From: Betaproteobacteria bacterium
GTDB taxonomy: Bacteria; Pseudomonadota; Gammaproteobacteria; Burkholderiales; SG8-39
Direction of reading: 5' to 3'
DNA length: 64,000 bases
Assembly: GCA_004298385.1 (NCBI GenBank)
Contig: SCTX01000050.1
Span: 1 to 64,000, forward strand
Part shown: positions 18,901 through 28,200 of the stretch, in pieces
Layout of the letters: every line of letters starts with the position of its first letter
Position numbering within the stretch: the stretch's first letter is position 1
Position numbers and translations under genes: made by a program
Notes under the pieces: model-generated
Database searches by the model: none
Told to the model about the DNA's origin: nothing
Seen by the model: only the letters and a program-made list of their open reading frames with translations

Positions 18901-19968
18901 ATGATTTATCGGGAAACAGGCCAGTACAAGAGCAACTACGGCGCCGACGAGCAAATTTTTCCGATCCGGCAAGATCGGATCGGCGTCATGATTATCCTGG
19001 CGCTCGCCTACTTGGTGGTCCCTTTTATCGGGAACGACTATTGGTTCAGCGCCATACTCATTCCGTTTTTGGTTCTGTCCCTGGCCGCCATCGGGCTCAA
19101 TCTGCTGACGGGCTACGCCGGCCAACTATCCCTGGGGTCCGCCGGGTTCATGGCGGTGGGGGCGTTCGCGGCCTATAATTTTATGCTGCGTATCGAGGGC
19201 ATGCCCTTTTTGCTGGGGTTCATCCTGGCGGGCTTGTCCGCGGCGGCGGTCGGTATCGTGTTCGGCTTGCCCAGCCTGCGGGTGAAGGGTTTTTATCTGG
19301 CCGCCGCTACCCTGGCCTCGCAGTTTTTCATCGAGTGGGTGCTCACCAAATTCCCCTGGTTCACCAACTACAGCGCTTCCGGGGTGATCACCGCCCAGAA
19401 AATGGTTTTGTTCGGCTATGCCTTCGATACTCCCGTGTCCCGGTACGTGCTGACCCTGGTGATCGTTACCCTGCTGGCCTTGGTGGCCAAGAATCTGGTG
19501 CGTACCCGCACCGGCCGGGACTGGATGGCGATACGCGACATGGACGTGGCGGCGGAGGTCATCGGCATACCCATGCTGAAGACCAAGTTACTGGCGTTCG
19601 CCATCAGCTCTTTTTACCTCGGAGTCGCCGGCGCCCTGTGGGCTTATTGTTACTTGGGCACGGTCGAACCCCAGGCCTTCGAGCTGACCCGATCGTTCCA
19701 GTTGTTGTTCATAATTATCATCGGAGGCATGGGCACCATCGTCGGCGCATTTTTCGGCGCGGCTTTCATTGTCTTCTTCCCCATCTTCCTCAATCTGTTC
19801 ACCTCCACCGTCTTTGCCGGGCAGTTGGACCCCGGCATGCTGTCCCATTTGGAGCAATTCGTATTCGGAAGCCTGATCATTTTCTTCCTGATCGTGGAAC
19901 CCCTGGGTTTGGCCCGGCTCTGGCAGTTGGGCAAGCAGAAGCTGAGACTCTGGCCTTTCCCGCACTGA
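18901..19968 (+). CDS. livM: LivM-type ABC transporter permease
   Basis: LNLLTGYAGQLSLGSAGFMAVGAFAAY, LRVKGFYLAAATLASQ. Confidence 0.9.
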   Translation: MIYRETGQYKSNYGADEQIFPIRQDRIGVMIILALAYLVVPFIGNDYWFSAILIPFLVLSLAAIGLNLLTGYAGQLSLGSAGFMAVGAFAAYNFMLRIEGMPFLLGFILAGLSAAAVGIVFGLPSLRVKGFYLAAATLASQFFIEWVLTKFPWFTNYSASGVITAQKMVLFGYAFDTPVSRYVLTLVIVTLLALVAKNLVRTRTGRDWMAIRDMDVAAEVIGIPMLKTKLLAFAISSFYLGVAGALWAYCYLGTVEPQAFELTRSFQLLFIIIIGGMGTIVGAFFGAAFIVFFPIFLNLFTSTVFAGQLDPGMLSHLEQFVFGSLIIFFLIVEPLGLARLWQLGKQKLRLWPFPH

Positions 19969-20023
19969 TGCATAGCCGAGCATCCACAATAAGCCGACCC
20001 TCTCCACGCGCCGAGGAAAAAGC

Positions 20024-20839
20024 ATGAGCGTCCAAGGAAATTCCATTTTGACCGTCAATAATATCGAGGTTATTTACAACCGCGTCATCCTGGTGCTGAA
20101 GGGGGTATCCCTGGACGTACCCGAAGGAAAAATAGTCGCCCTGCTGGGAGCGAATGGCGCCGGCAAGACCACCACCTTGAAAGCGGTGTCCAACCTGCTG
20201 CGGGCCGAGCGAGGCGATGTCACGAAAGGCTCCATCGAATTCAGGGGAAAGCGGGTGGATAAAATGACGCCACCCGAACTGGTCAAGCAAGGGGTGGTTC
20301 AGGTAATGGAAGGGCGCCGCTGTTTTTCCCACCTCACCGTAGAGGAAAACCTACTAACCGGAGCCTATACGCGCAAGGTCGGTCGCGCCGAAATCAAGCG
20401 GGACCTGGAGCGGGTGTATGCTTATTTTCTCCCGCTCAAGCAGCGGCGGAATTCCCAGGCCGGCTATACCTCCGGAGGGGAGCAGCAGATGATGGCCATC
20501 GGCCGAGCTTTGATGGCTCAGCCCGCCATGATCTTGCTGGATGAACCGTCCATGGGGCTGGCGCCGCAGTTGGTCGAGGAGATTTTCGAAATCGTGCGGG
20601 ATCTCAACCAGAAGGAGAAGGTGAGTTTCCTGCTGGCCGAGCAGAACACCAATGTCGCCCTCAGATTCGCCGACTTCGGTTACATCCTGGAGAACGGCCG
20701 GGTGGTGATGGACGGCAAGGCCGCCGACCTGGCCGCTAATGAAGACGTCAAGGAATTTTATTTGGGCATCAGCAGCGGCGCCCGCAAGAGTTTCAGGGAC
20801 GCCAAGCACTATCGGCGCCGCAAGCGCTGGCTGGCTTAA
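20024..20839 (+). CDS. livF: LivF-type ABC transporter ATPase
   Basis: LLGANGAGKTTTLKAVSNLL, SGGEQQMMAIGRALMAQPAMILLDEPSMGLAP, EFYLG...RRRKRWLA. Confidence 0.92.
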   Translation: MSVQGNSILTVNNIEVIYNRVILVLKGVSLDVPEGKIVALLGANGAGKTTTLKAVSNLLRAERGDVTKGSIEFRGKRVDKMTPPELVKQGVVQVMEGRRCFSHLTVEENLLTGAYTRKVGRAEIKRDLERVYAYFLPLKQRRNSQAGYTSGGEQQMMAIGRALMAQPAMILLDEPSMGLAPQLVEEIFEIVRDLNQKEKVSFLLAEQNTNVALRFADFGYILENGRVVMDGKAADLAANEDVKEFYLGISSGARKSFRDAKHYRRRKRWLA

Positions 20840-20981
20840 TCTCGTCTCACGGCGTTTGGGGTCGAATCGTGTAAAAGATGGGCTAAGGCAAGATCCTCAA
20901 GGGCTTCAAGTAGGGAGGCGGCATTCATGATCCGGGTCCCGCGATCCCGGTTGGAATTCCAGCCGTGGTAGCAGCGGAAAA

Positions 20982-21007
20982 CCCGGCGGAGCGGCCGCTC
21001 CGCCGGG
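20982..21007. terminator. 26-bp perfect palindrome between convergent genes, candidate bidirectional terminator
   Basis: CCCGGCGGAGCGGCCGCTCCGCCGGG; no clear T-run. Confidence 0.5.
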
Positions 21008-21034
21008 AAGCAAGCAAGTCTCTAGACCCGGTCT

Positions 21035-22369
21035 TTATGATTCCTGGGAGCAGTCGCGCAAGGTAATTTTATTCTCCCGCGCGTATTTGGCGGCCACCTC
21101 CTCCACCATGGGCCGCACCAGCGCCCGGTCAGCCTCGATCCAATCACTGACGGCATTCCACTTCTGGCCGTCCCACTGCTGGAATTTCACTAGCCCGCCG
21201 CCTTCGTGATCGGAGCAGGAAACCTTGAGCGGCTGCATCAAGACCGACGCGCCCAACTGCTCCAAGCGCTTCTCATCGATATTGAGATGTTCCAGCCCCC
21301 AGCGCACCTGCTCGCCGGTCAGAGGTTTCTTGCCGAACTTTTCCTGCCCCACCCGGATCGCCTCCGCGGTGATGACGCCGTGGATCACCCCCAGGTTGTA
21401 ATAGACTGTGCCGATACCTTTGGTGCTCTCCATGCGCCCCTTGCTGCCGCCGGCGTAAAGCCGTTTGACGATTTCCTGAATTACCGGGTATTGGGTACCG
21501 CTCAAGCTGACGGCCACGGTGATATAACCCTTGGCGGCATCGCCGGCGGGGATGACGTCCTCTTCGGCGCTGCTGGGAAACGCGCCGATGATGTGGTCGA
21601 CCGGAAATCCCACTTTCTGGGCGGTCTTGATGCCGACTGAATTCATCACCCCGAAGCCCCGGAAAATCACCCAGTCGGGCTTGGCTTGGCGGACTTGCAG
21701 CCATTGGGCCTGCTGGTCGGCGCCCGGATGAGGGACTTCGATATTGATCAGTTCAAAGCCGTATTTCTTGGCCTGCTGGTCCAAAATCGGCAAGGTCTCC
21801 TTGCCATAGGGGGAGCCGTGATAAAGGTTGGCGATCTTCTTGCCCTTGAGCTTGTCCATGCCGCCTTCCCGCATGCCGATGAACCTGACCTTGGCGGTGT
21901 TCTGGCTCCAGTAATTGGCCAGCAGGGTGAAGACATAAGGGAACACCCGGCCGTCGGAGGCATCGGTACGGCCGTAACCCATGGTAAGAATGGGAATCTT
22001 GTCGGCGGTTGCCCGCTCGGTCACCGCGTAGATAATGCCGGTGCTGCCGGGCGCGTACAGCGAAGCGCCGGTCGGCCCTTTTTTCTTCAATCGCTCGTAG
22101 CACTCCACGCCCCGATCCACCTTGTATTCGGTCTCGCATTCCTCCCAAGTTAGCTTGACGCCGTTGATTCCCCCGTCGCGCTTGTTGATGAGGTCGAGAT
22201 AGTCGATATAGCCGCTGTAGACCGGCACCCCCGCCACATTCATGGGACCGGTGCGGTAACTCGGGATGGGAATGAACTGCTCGTTAGCGGCGCCCCAGGC
22301 CACCGCGCAAAATCCCGCCAACACGGTCCACAACGCGCCTTTCGTCATATATTCCAATCCAGTTTTCAT
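21035..22369 (-). CDS. ABC transporter periplasmic binding protein, third paralog
   Basis: ANEQFIPIPSYRTGPMNVAGVPVYSGYIDYLDLINKRDGGINGVKLTWEECETEYKVDRGVECYERLK. Confidence 0.87.
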   Translation of the reverse strand: MKTGLEYMTKGALWTVLAGFCAVAWGAANEQFIPIPSYRTGPMNVAGVPVYSGYIDYLDLINKRDGGINGVKLTWEECETEYKVDRGVECYERLKKKGPTGASLYAPGSTGIIYAVTERATADKIPILTMGYGRTDASDGRVFPYVFTLLANYWSQNTAKVRFIGMREGGMDKLKGKKIANLYHGSPYGKETLPILDQQAKKYGFELINIEVPHPGADQQAQWLQVRQAKPDWVIFRGFGVMNSVGIKTAQKVGFPVDHIIGAFPSSAEEDVIPAGDAAKGYITVAVSLSGTQYPVIQEIVKRLYAGGSKGRMESTKGIGTVYYNLGVIHGVITAEAIRVGQEKFGKKPLTGEQVRWGLEHLNIDEKRLEQLGASVLMQPLKVSCSDHEGGGLVKFQQWDGQKWNAVSDWIEADRALVRPMVEEVAAKYARENKITLRDCSQES

Positions 22370-22418
22370 CGATCTTCCTCCTTAAAGAGAACAACACCGC
22401 CCCCGGGTGGGGAAACAA

Positions 22419-22442
22419 GACCAAGCAGCCGCTTGCTTGGTC
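22419..22442 (-). terminator. Candidate terminator of the 22533-32373 operon
   Basis: Minus strand GACCAAGCA-AGCGGC-TGCTTGGTC then TTGTTT. Confidence 0.5.
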
Positions 22443-22532
22443 AGCCCAGGGCATCTTACCCCCAAGACAGACTGCGGCACAGAAGCCCGCAGCTCGTCTT
22501 TTCGACAAAGGGGAAGGCGGCGAGCGCTTGGG

Positions 22533-23321
22533 CTAGCGGCCCTTCCACACCGGCTTGCGCTTCTCGGCGAAGGCCCGCGGCCCCTCTTGCGCATCCTCGC
22601 TGGCGTAGGCCTCTCGGTAAATGTTGTTGGCCAGGGCCATGCCCGCCTCGCAACCCGCGCTCATCGCCGTCAGGATCGACTCCTTGCCCGCCATCACCGA
22701 CAGCGGCGCGTTGTCGCGGATGCATTCGGCCAGATCCATGGCGCGCGCGCGCACGGCGTCGGGCGTGTCTTCGAGATAGTTGATGAAACCCAGCCCATGG
22801 AAGGTTTCGATCGGATACAGCTTGCCGGTCAGCACCATCTCCATCAGCATCGGCTGCGGCAGCATCCACAGCAGGGGAATGGCCCACGGGCTGCCGCGGC
22901 CGGCGATACGCGTTTCAGTAATGCCGACTTGCGTTCCCTTCAGGCCCACGCGCAAATCCGAGTTCAGACTCAGCATCATGCCGCCGGCAATCAGGTGGCC
23001 GGTCATGGCAGCGATGATGGGCTTGGCGACGCGGCGCTGGCGCCCGTGAAACGGATCCTTCATCTTGGTGAGGATGTCCACGCCCTCTTCCTTCTTGACG
23101 CGCGCAGCCTCGCGCAGGTCCAGCCCGGCGCAGAAGGTGCCGCAGTCGGCCGAGGTGAGGATGGCCACGCGCACGTTCTTATCGGCGTCAACCTCGACCC
23201 ACAGGTCATGCAGCCGGTTGGCGGCGGCCGGCGACAGGGCGTTACGAATCTCGGGACGGTTGATCTTCACTGTGGCAATGCCATCGCGCACGTCGTACAA
23301 AACCGTTTCCGCTTCACTCAT
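22533..23321 (-). CDS. Enoyl-CoA hydratase/isomerase (crotonase)
   Basis: VKINRPEIRNALSPAAANRL, CGTFCAGLDL, GSPWAIPLLWMLPQ, FAEKRKPVWKGR. Confidence 0.88.
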   Translation of the reverse strand: MSEAETVLYDVRDGIATVKINRPEIRNALSPAAANRLHDLWVEVDADKNVRVAILTSADCGTFCAGLDLREAARVKKEEGVDILTKMKDPFHGRQRRVAKPIIAAMTGHLIAGGMMLSLNSDLRVGLKGTQVGITETRIAGRGSPWAIPLLWMLPQPMLMEMVLTGKLYPIETFHGLGFINYLEDTPDAVRARAMDLAECIRDNAPLSVMAGKESILTAMSAGCEAGMALANNIYREAYASEDAQEGPRAFAEKRKPVWKGR

Positions 23322-23355
23322 GTCTTAGTCTCCAGCTAATAACTTCTTGCTCTGA

Positions 23356-25371
23356 TCACGCGCGCGCCGATTCATCGGCATTTTCGGACTCGACCACGGC
23401 CACGACCAGGCCGCGCTCGACCATCTGCCCGGCCTGCACCGACAGCGAGCGCACCACGCCGTCGTGCTCGGCGCTGATACGCAACTCCATTTTCATCGAC
23501 TCCATCGTCGCCACCAGATCCCCGGCGCGCACCCGCTCGCCGACTGCAACGTGCGTTTTAAGGATCATCCCCATCATCGGCGTGCGCAATTGGCCGCTGA
23601 CCTGCCGGGACGTGGCGGCATGGCTCAAATACGAGCTCACGCCGATGTCGTGCGCGGCGCCGCCGCCCTGAACGAACAGGGTGTCGCCGCGCCGCACGAT
23701 CGTGACCATGTCATGTCGATCGCCGACCCGCAGCCGCCAGTCCCCCTGCGCAACCGCGGTCAGTGACAGCCGGACCCGCTCGGCGCCGACCTGCACCGTG
23801 ACCTCGGACTCCGGCGACACGGCCCCGAACCGAACCTCGTGCACCCTGCCGCCCGAGTGCAGCAGCAACGCCGGAATCTGGGTCAGCGGGTCGTCGCCCG
23901 CATGCATCCGCCAGCCCGTTACGTCGAGGGCCGACCACGCCCCGAAGCGGGTGCCCGTGCGCCGCGCATCGAGCAACCACCAGGCCGCCGCTGCGGCGAG
24001 TCGCTCCACCGGCGCGCCAGGCGCGCCGGGGGCCCGCTCGGCCAGCACCTGGTCGATCAGCCGGGTGTGAAACGTGGCGCTGCGCGTCTCGGGCAGCGCG
24101 AGCAGACGCTGCAGAAAGACGCAGTTGGTTTCGACGCCGAGCACCCGTGTTTCGCCCAGCGCCAGGCTCAGACGGTCCAGCGCCGCAGCGCGCGTGGGCG
24201 CGTGAACGATCAGCTTGGCCAACATCGAGTCGTAGTAGGGCGTAACTACCATGCCCGCGCGCACACCCGATTCGACCCGCACGCCGGAGGCCGGGAAACG
24301 CACCTCGACCAGTTCGCCGGTGGATGGCAGAAAATTGTGCTCTGTATCCTCGGCGCACACGCGCGCCTCGACCGCGCAGCCGCGAACGCGCACATCGCCC
24401 TGGCGCAAGGGCAGCCCTTCGCCGGCGGCGATGCGCACCATGATCTCGACCAGGTCGAGCCCGGTCACCTCCTCCGTCACCGGATGCTCGACTTGCAGCC
24501 GTGGGTTGACTTCGAGAAAATGGTGGCGTTCCCCCTGCACGATGAACTCCACCGTGCCGAGGCCGCGATAGCGCAGCCGCTGTCCCAGGCGCACCGCGTC
24601 ATTCAGCATCCCCTGGCGCAGCGCGGCGCTCAGGTTGGCCGCCGGCGCCTCTTCGATCACTTTCTGATGGCGCCGCTGCAGCGTGCATTCGCGCTCGAAC
24701 AGGTGAACCAGCTCCCCGCGCCCGTCGCCGGCGATTTGCACCTCGATGTGACGTCCGCGATCGACGAACGCCTCGACGATCAGCGCCGGGTCGCCGAAGG
24801 CACTCTTGGCTTCGCGCATCGCCGACTCGATTTCCTCACTCAGTCCGTCGAGCTGCTGCACCACCCGCATGCCCTTGCCGCCGCCGCCGGCGGCCGCCTT
24901 GAGCATCACGGGCAACTGCAAGCCGTGCACGATGGCCGCCACTTCGGCCGCATCGCGGCTCGGAACGTCGCTGCCACCGAGCACGGCCACGCCGGCGGCG
25001 CGTGCCTCGCGCTTGGCCGCCGCCTTGTCGCCTAGGCGTTCGATGACTTCGGGCGTCGGACCGATGAAGACCAGCCCGGCCGCCTCGACCGCGCGCGCGA
25101 ACGCGGCGTTCTCGGCAAGGAAGCCGAAGCCGGGATGGATAGCCTGCGCGCCGGTGCGCCGTGCAGCGTCGATCACCGCGTCGATGCGCAGGTAGCTCTC
25201 GGCCGCCGCTGCCCCGCCGATCTCGATCGACTCGCCGATCAGCTCGACATGCAGCGCATCGCGATCGGCGCTCGAGTGCACGCCGGCCGTCGCGACGCCG
25301 ATACGGCGGCAGGTGCGCGCGATACGGCAGGCGATTTCCCCACGGTTGGCGATCAGGATCTTCTTGAACAC
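23356..25371 (-). CDS. Acyl-CoA carboxylase alpha subunit (biotin carboxylase + BCCP)
   Basis: FKKILIANRGEIACRIARTCRRIG, ECTLQRRHQKVIEEAPA, EVNPRLQVEHPVTE, biotinyl motif MESMKMEL; GTG start assumed. Confidence 0.92.
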   Translation of the reverse strand: MFKKILIANRGEIACRIARTCRRIGVATAGVHSSADRDALHVELIGESIEIGGAAAAESYLRIDAVIDAARRTGAQAIHPGFGFLAENAAFARAVEAAGLVFIGPTPEVIERLGDKAAAKREARAAGVAVLGGSDVPSRDAAEVAAIVHGLQLPVMLKAAAGGGGKGMRVVQQLDGLSEEIESAMREAKSAFGDPALIVEAFVDRGRHIEVQIAGDGRGELVHLFERECTLQRRHQKVIEEAPAANLSAALRQGMLNDAVRLGQRLRYRGLGTVEFIVQGERHHFLEVNPRLQVEHPVTEEVTGLDLVEIMVRIAAGEGLPLRQGDVRVRGCAVEARVCAEDTEHNFLPSTGELVEVRFPASGVRVESGVRAGMVVTPYYDSMLAKLIVHAPTRAAALDRLSLALGETRVLGVETNCVFLQRLLALPETRSATFHTRLIDQVLAERAPGAPGAPVERLAAAAAWWLLDARRTGTRFGAWSALDVTGWRMHAGDDPLTQIPALLLHSGGRVHEVRFGAVSPESEVTVQVGAERVRLSLTAVAQGDWRLRVGDRHDMVTIVRRGDTLFVQGGGAAHDIGVSSYLSHAATSRQVSGQLRTPMMGMILKTHVAVGERVRAGDLVATMESMKMELRISAEHDGVVRSLSVQAGQMVERGLVVAVVESENADESARA

Positions 25372-25378
25372 GCCGGCC

Positions 25379-26986
25379 TCACATGCGGAACACGCCGAAG
25401 CGCGTGTCGCGCTGTGGCTGCCGACCGGCCAGCTCCAGCAGCAGGGCCATGGTGTCGCGCGTTTCGACGGGATCGACCACCATGTCGCACCACAGGTTCG
25501 AGGCATAGTTGTAGGGGCTCGCAAAACGCTCGAACTGCTCGCGTATCGGCTGCTTGAAACGCTCCTTATCCTCGTCGGTCCAGGTCGTGCCTTCGCGCCG
25601 GTGGATCTTCTCGCGCACCATGGCCAGCGTGGTGGCCGCCTGCTCCGGTCCCATCAGCGCGGCGCGGCCGGTGGGCCACATCATCATCACGGTCGGCTTG
25701 AACGGCCGTCCGCACATGGCCATGTAACCGGCCGCGTATGAGCCGCCTATGATCAGCGTATAGCGCGGCACATTGGCCGAGGCCATGGCCGTCATGAACT
25801 TCGCGCCGTGCTTGGCGATGCCCTGCTGCTCGACCGCCTTGCCCACCATGAAGCCCGACACGTCGGCGATGAACAACAGCGGAATGTCGCGCTGGCAACA
25901 CAGCTCGATGAAATGCGCGCCCTTGAGCGCGCTTTCGGAGAAGATCACGCCATTGTTGGCCAGGATGCCGATCTGAAAACCCTTGATGCGCGCAAAGCCG
26001 CAGATCATCGTGTCGCCGTACAGCGGCTTGAACTCCTGCAAGTCGCTGTCATCGATCAGCCGCAGCAGCACCTCGCGGTTGTCGGTCGGGTGGCGGTTGT
26101 CGGCGCTGACGATGCCGTAGATCTCGCGCGGGTGATGGCGCGGCGGCATCGGCGCCGCCGTGTCCCAGCGCTGCTTCGGCGCGGCGCCGAGGTTGGCCAC
26201 GATGCCGCGCACGATGGCGATCGCATGGCCGTCGTTCTCGGCCAGTTGGTCGGTGACGCCACTGACGCGGCTGTGCATCTCGCCGCCGCCCAGCGTCTCG
26301 ACATCGACCTCCTCCTTGGTGGCGGCGTATACCAGTTCGGGCCCGGCGAGGTACATCGCGCCCTGGTTGCGCACGATCACCGCCTCGTCGCACAGCGCCG
26401 GCAGGTAGGCGCCGCCGGCCGTAGAGGGTCCATGCACGGTGGCGATCTGCACGATGCCCTCGGCCGACATGCGGATCTGGTTGTAGAAGATAGAGCCGAA
26501 CTGACCCTCGTCGGGAAAGATATGCGCCTGTTCCGGCAGGTTGGCGCCGCCCGATTGGACCATGGTGATACACGTCAGCCGGTGCTGCCAGGCGAACATC
26601 TGGGCGCGCACGTGTTTTTTCGCGGTAATGCCGTAGTAGCTGCCGCCCTTCACGGTGGCATCGTGGATCATCAGCATGCACGGCCGGCCCGACACCAGAC
26701 CGACCCCGGTGATAATGCCACCGCTCGGGACCACGCCCTTGTGGAGGCCGTCGCCGGCGAGCTGCCCGAACTCGAGGAAAGGCGAGCCGGGGTCGAGTAC
26801 GGCGGCCAGGCGCTCGCGCGGCAGCAGTTGCTTGCGCTGCTTGTGCAGCAAGCGCGCCTTTTCGGGGCCGCCGGCCAGCGCGCGCGCGCGGCGTTCATGC
26901 AATTCGCGGATGCGCGCCTCATAGGCTTCGCGGTTGCGGCGGAACTCCTCTGAGTTCAGCGACACGGTAGACGGCATCACGCTCAT
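25379..26986 (-). CDS. Acyl-CoA carboxylase beta subunit (MCC/GCC-like carboxyltransferase)
   Basis: MMIHDATVKGGSYYGITAKKHVRAQ, GGAYLPALCDEAVIV, GGSYAAGYMAMCGRPFKP, DPVETRDTMALLLELA. Confidence 0.9.
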   Translation of the reverse strand: MSVMPSTVSLNSEEFRRNREAYEARIRELHERRARALAGGPEKARLLHKQRKQLLPRERLAAVLDPGSPFLEFGQLAGDGLHKGVVPSGGIITGVGLVSGRPCMLMIHDATVKGGSYYGITAKKHVRAQMFAWQHRLTCITMVQSGGANLPEQAHIFPDEGQFGSIFYNQIRMSAEGIVQIATVHGPSTAGGAYLPALCDEAVIVRNQGAMYLAGPELVYAATKEEVDVETLGGGEMHSRVSGVTDQLAENDGHAIAIVRGIVANLGAAPKQRWDTAAPMPPRHHPREIYGIVSADNRHPTDNREVLLRLIDDSDLQEFKPLYGDTMICGFARIKGFQIGILANNGVIFSESALKGAHFIELCCQRDIPLLFIADVSGFMVGKAVEQQGIAKHGAKFMTAMASANVPRYTLIIGGSYAAGYMAMCGRPFKPTVMMMWPTGRAALMGPEQAATTLAMVREKIHRREGTTWTDEDKERFKQPIREQFERFASPYNYASNLWCDMVVDPVETRDTMALLLELAGRQPQRDTRFGVFRM

Positions 26987-27047
26987 CGAAGCGGCTCGTC
27001 CCGCCGCCGCACCGGCCACACGGCGGGTTCGGCGGCTTGTCGCGCGC

Positions 27048-28190
27048 TCATGCCGCCGCACGCAGCGCCGCGAAGCGCTGCAGGTGATGGTCGGAACCGC
27101 CGAACAGGTGGCAAAACAAGGTGAGCCGGCGGAAGTAGTGGCCGATGTCCAATTCCTCGGTCATGCCCACGCCGCCGTGCAACTGCACCGCCTGCTGCGC
27201 CACGAAGCGCGCGCGCTCGCCGATACCGGCCTTGGCGGCCGATGCGGCGCGTGAGCGGGCAGCCGCGTCGGGATGTTCGGCATGCAGTGCCGCCATCAGC
27301 AACAAAGAGCGGCTCGCCTCGATGGCGGCGAACATGTCCACCAACCGGTGCTGGATGACCTGGAAGCTCGCGATCGGCACATCGAACTGTTTGCGCGTGC
27401 CGGTGTACTCGACCGTCTTGCGCAGCAGCGCGCCCATCGCTCCGAGCGCGTCGGCGCAGGCGGCGACGATGCCGATGTCGATCAACTGCTCCAGCAGCCC
27501 CAGGCCCTCGCCTTCGACGCCCAGCAACGCGTCGCGGCCGAGCACGACCGCGTCGAGCAGCAGGTCGCCGGCTCGGCTGCCGTCATAGACCCTGTAGCCC
27601 GCCACCTGCACCCCAGGGGTCTTGGCCCCGACCATGAACAGGCTGATGCCCCGGCGCTCGTGCACCGCGCCCGCCGTTCTTGCGGCCACGACGAATCCGT
27701 CGGCCCAGGGGGCGCCGAGCACGCCGCTCTTGCGGCCCGAGAGCACCCAGCCGCCGCGCTCGGCCGCGGCGCGCGCCGCGACATGGGCGAGTTGGTGGCC
27801 TGAATCGTCCTCGGTGTGGGCCAAGACGAGAACCAGCTTGCCCGACGCGAGCCCGGGCAGCCATGCCGCCTGCTGCGCCGGGCTGCCGGCGCGCGCCACG
27901 GCCTGCGCGCCGAGCACGGCGCTGGCGAGATAGGGTTCGACCACCAGCGCGGCGCCCATCGGCTCGGCGACCTGGATCGTCTCCACCATGCCGCCGCCGA
28001 AACCGCCATGCGCCTCTGGCAGCGCCACACCGAGCCAGCCGAACTCGCCGAAACGCCGCCAGTGCTCGCGGCTCATGCCGGTCTCCGACGCGACAATGCG
28101 GTTGCGCGCGTCGAAACCGTACTCGGCACGCAGAAACTTCTGCGCCGCGTCGCGCAGCATCTTCTGTTCTTCGGACAGATCGAAGTTCAT
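27048..28190 (-). CDS. Acyl-CoA dehydrogenase, partner of 28201 gene
   Basis: MNFDLSEEQKMLRDAAQKFLRAEYGFDARN...TGTRKQFDVPIASFQVIQHRLVDMF. Confidence 0.87.
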   Translation of the reverse strand: MNFDLSEEQKMLRDAAQKFLRAEYGFDARNRIVASETGMSREHWRRFGEFGWLGVALPEAHGGFGGGMVETIQVAEPMGAALVVEPYLASAVLGAQAVARAGSPAQQAAWLPGLASGKLVLVLAHTEDDSGHQLAHVAARAAAERGGWVLSGRKSGVLGAPWADGFVVAARTAGAVHERRGISLFMVGAKTPGVQVAGYRVYDGSRAGDLLLDAVVLGRDALLGVEGEGLGLLEQLIDIGIVAACADALGAMGALLRKTVEYTGTRKQFDVPIASFQVIQHRLVDMFAAIEASRSLLLMAALHAEHPDAAARSRAASAAKAGIGERARFVAQQAVQLHGGVGMTEELDIGHYFRRLTLFCHLFGGSDHHLQRFAALRAAA

Positions 28191-28200
28191 TGCGTTCGCT

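Noticed and set aside
23839-26953. 398-aa and 381-aa plus-strand ORFs
   Set aside because: Antisense to the carboxylase alpha and beta genes; shadow ORFs.
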